This document shows positions 63,601-64,000 of a DNA stretch of 64,000 bases, one piece after another. Location of the stretch: the NCBI RefSeq assembly GCF_028858725.1, contig NC_084773.1:18484850-18548849 (forward strand), read 5' to 3'. The position numbers and the translations under genes are program-made. The notes beneath the pieces were generated by a model. It did not search any database. It saw only the letters and a program-made list of their open reading frames with translations, and was not told the DNA's origin. The DNA is from Colius striatus (Eukaryota > Chordata > Aves > Coliiformes > Coliidae). The number at the start of each line of letters is the position of its first letter. Within the stretch, counting starts at the first letter, position 1.

Positions 63601-63978
63601 GACTATGAAGATTATGAATAGCATGAGCTGACATCAGAGCTAGGCCCAGGGGACCTTGCTTTCCTGTTTACATAATTAGGAGTGTGGTCAGCTCTGCTCT
63701 TCCATCCCAATCCAGGCCTAACATTTCCTGGTATTTTTCACCTGGGTACCCGCCATGGCTTTAGCAGATGTACAAACACATGGGTGTCCCCCTTTGTGTT
63801 ACCACATCACCCTTCACGATATTAACCCTTTGCTTCTGTTTTTCTGCCCTGCAGAACAGCATGATACCAAGTGGTTTGACTTGGGAGGAAATGTTATATC
63901 CATTATATCAAAAGTACAAAAACTACATTACATGGGGAGACCAGGATTTGCTAAATATCATTTTTAACTTTAACCCAG
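51450..63978 (+). CDS. GXYLT2: GXYLT2, glucoside xylosyltransferase 2 (exons 1-5, 3' part outside window)
   Basis: A GT8-family type II membrane enzyme of the secretory pathway. It transfers xylose from UDP-xylose in alpha-1,3 linkage to O-linked glucose on Notch EGF repeats (family knowledge). Exons are 51450-51664, 57857-58046, 58250-58381, 62589-62840 and 63855-63978: 913 nt in frame, 304 codons of about 440. Residues about 7-28 form the signal anchor and about 29-88 a Pro/Ala/Arg/Ser-rich stem. The catalytic domain starts at [15 protein letters not shown] (about 89). The metal-binding DXD is D192-T193-D194 in YVDTDVLFL. Other conserved blocks are [22 protein letters not shown] and WGDQDLLNI (290-298). 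Sequons lie at N212 and N253. Paralogue choice over GXYLT1 rests on the Arg/Lys-poor short N-terminus, the [20 protein letters not shown] wording and linkage to SHQ1. Confidence 0.95.
51665..57856 (+). other. GXYLT2 intron 1 (about 6.2 kb)
   Basis: GT-AG intron. The first 250 bp is still CpG-island sequence. A G9 run lies at 53337-53345. No CR1, SINE or additional exon was recognised. Confidence 0.85.
57857..58046 (+). CDS. GXYLT2: GXYLT2 exon 2
   Basis: A 190-nt exon with acceptor GAATTTTCAG and donor AAG|GTGAGT. It encodes the end of the stem ([15 protein letters not shown]) and the first strand and helix of the GT8 fold ([20 protein letters not shown] and [18 protein letters not shown]). 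Restores phase 0. Confidence 0.95.
58250..58381 (+). CDS. GXYLT2: GXYLT2 exon 3
   Basis: A 132-nt exon, phase 0 at both ends, with acceptor CCCCTGTCTTTCAG and donor CCG|GTAAGG. It encodes the conserved block [20 protein letters not shown], then [11 protein letters not shown]. Confidence 0.96.
58382..62588 (+). other. GXYLT2 intron 3 (about 4.2 kb), with short intron 2 (58047-58249) before exon 3
   Basis: GT-AG introns. Intron 3 holds a short tandem duplication of GTATTCATGCT at about 59569-59590 and a T10 run near 60134. No repeat family or exon was recognised. Confidence 0.85.
62589..62840 (+). CDS. GXYLT2: GXYLT2 exon 4 (catalytic DXD exon)
   Basis: A 252-nt exon, phase 0 at both ends, donor AAG|GTGAGC. 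It carries the DTD metal/UDP-sugar motif, the APEHE block, [12 protein letters not shown] and [15 protein letters not shown]. The acceptor AAATGCAAAAG|G is weak because the pyrimidine tract lies about 12 nt further upstream. Open reading continues into both introns, but those flanks are not coding. Confidence 0.95.
62841..63854 (+). other. GXYLT2 intron 4 (about 1.0 kb)
   Basis: GT-AG intron; no repeat or exon was recognised. A good pyrimidine tract precedes the exon 5 acceptor. After exon 5, only the first 22 nt of intron 5 is in the window. Confidence 0.85.
63855..63978 (+). CDS. GXYLT2: GXYLT2 exon 5
   Basis: A 124-nt exon with acceptor TTCTGCCCTGCAG and donor CCAG|GTGAGT, leaving phase 1. 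It encodes [20 protein letters not shown] and the GT8 signature [11 protein letters not shown]. The remaining exons (about 135-140 residues expected) lie beyond the right edge. Confidence 0.95.
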
Positions 63979-64000
63979 GTGAGTAACGATTCTCAGAGCC

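Noticed and set aside
1-64000. CRISPR array, prophage, operon or other prokaryotic system
   Set aside because: No regularly spaced repeats, no dense collinear ORFs and clear spliced vertebrate genes throughout.

Overview
This window is a vertebrate nuclear locus, almost certainly avian. It has spliced genes with long introns, two CpG-island promoters and several CR1 retrotransposon fragments whose 3' ends carry the typical ATTCTGTG/ATTCTATG octamer tails. No prokaryotic gene, CRISPR array, provirus or mobile resistance element is visible. I did not find a new biological system. The value here is two complete exon maps and a set of smaller oddities.

Layout. (1) 1-2057: 3' flank of SHQ1, with an old SINE-like relic and a weak poly(A) signal. 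(2) 2058-43792, minus strand: all of the SHQ1 coding sequence in 11 exons. Splice phases join without a break into 1824 nt (607 codons plus stop). Intron 10 alone is about 18 kb; introns 9 and 6 are about 7 and 8 kb; introns 1-5 are compact. (3) 43793-46450: 5' leader of SHQ1, an antisense CR1 fragment and a CpG island with an NRF1-type palindrome. (4) 46450-51000: spacer with no recognised gene. (5) 51000-51900: second CpG island and exon 1 of GXYLT2. (6) 51450-63978, plus strand: exons 1-5 of GXYLT2, 913 coding nt in frame. The gene runs off the right edge.

The head-to-head arrangement SHQ1(-)/GXYLT2(+) matches the gene order I know from human 3p13, which supports choosing GXYLT2 over its paralogue GXYLT1. 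The two products act in unrelated pathways. SHQ1 is a nucleocytoplasmic chaperone of dyskerin in H/ACA snoRNP and telomerase RNP assembly. GXYLT2 is a secretory-pathway enzyme that adds xylose to O-glucose on Notch EGF repeats.

Points worth a second look: a GC-AG intron in SHQ1, a 17-codon upstream ORF ending 10 nt before the GXYLT2 start, a strong G-quadruplex in SHQ1 intron 10, two recognisable copies of an ancient tRNA-derived SINE, and several intronic stretches that read like conserved non-coding elements.
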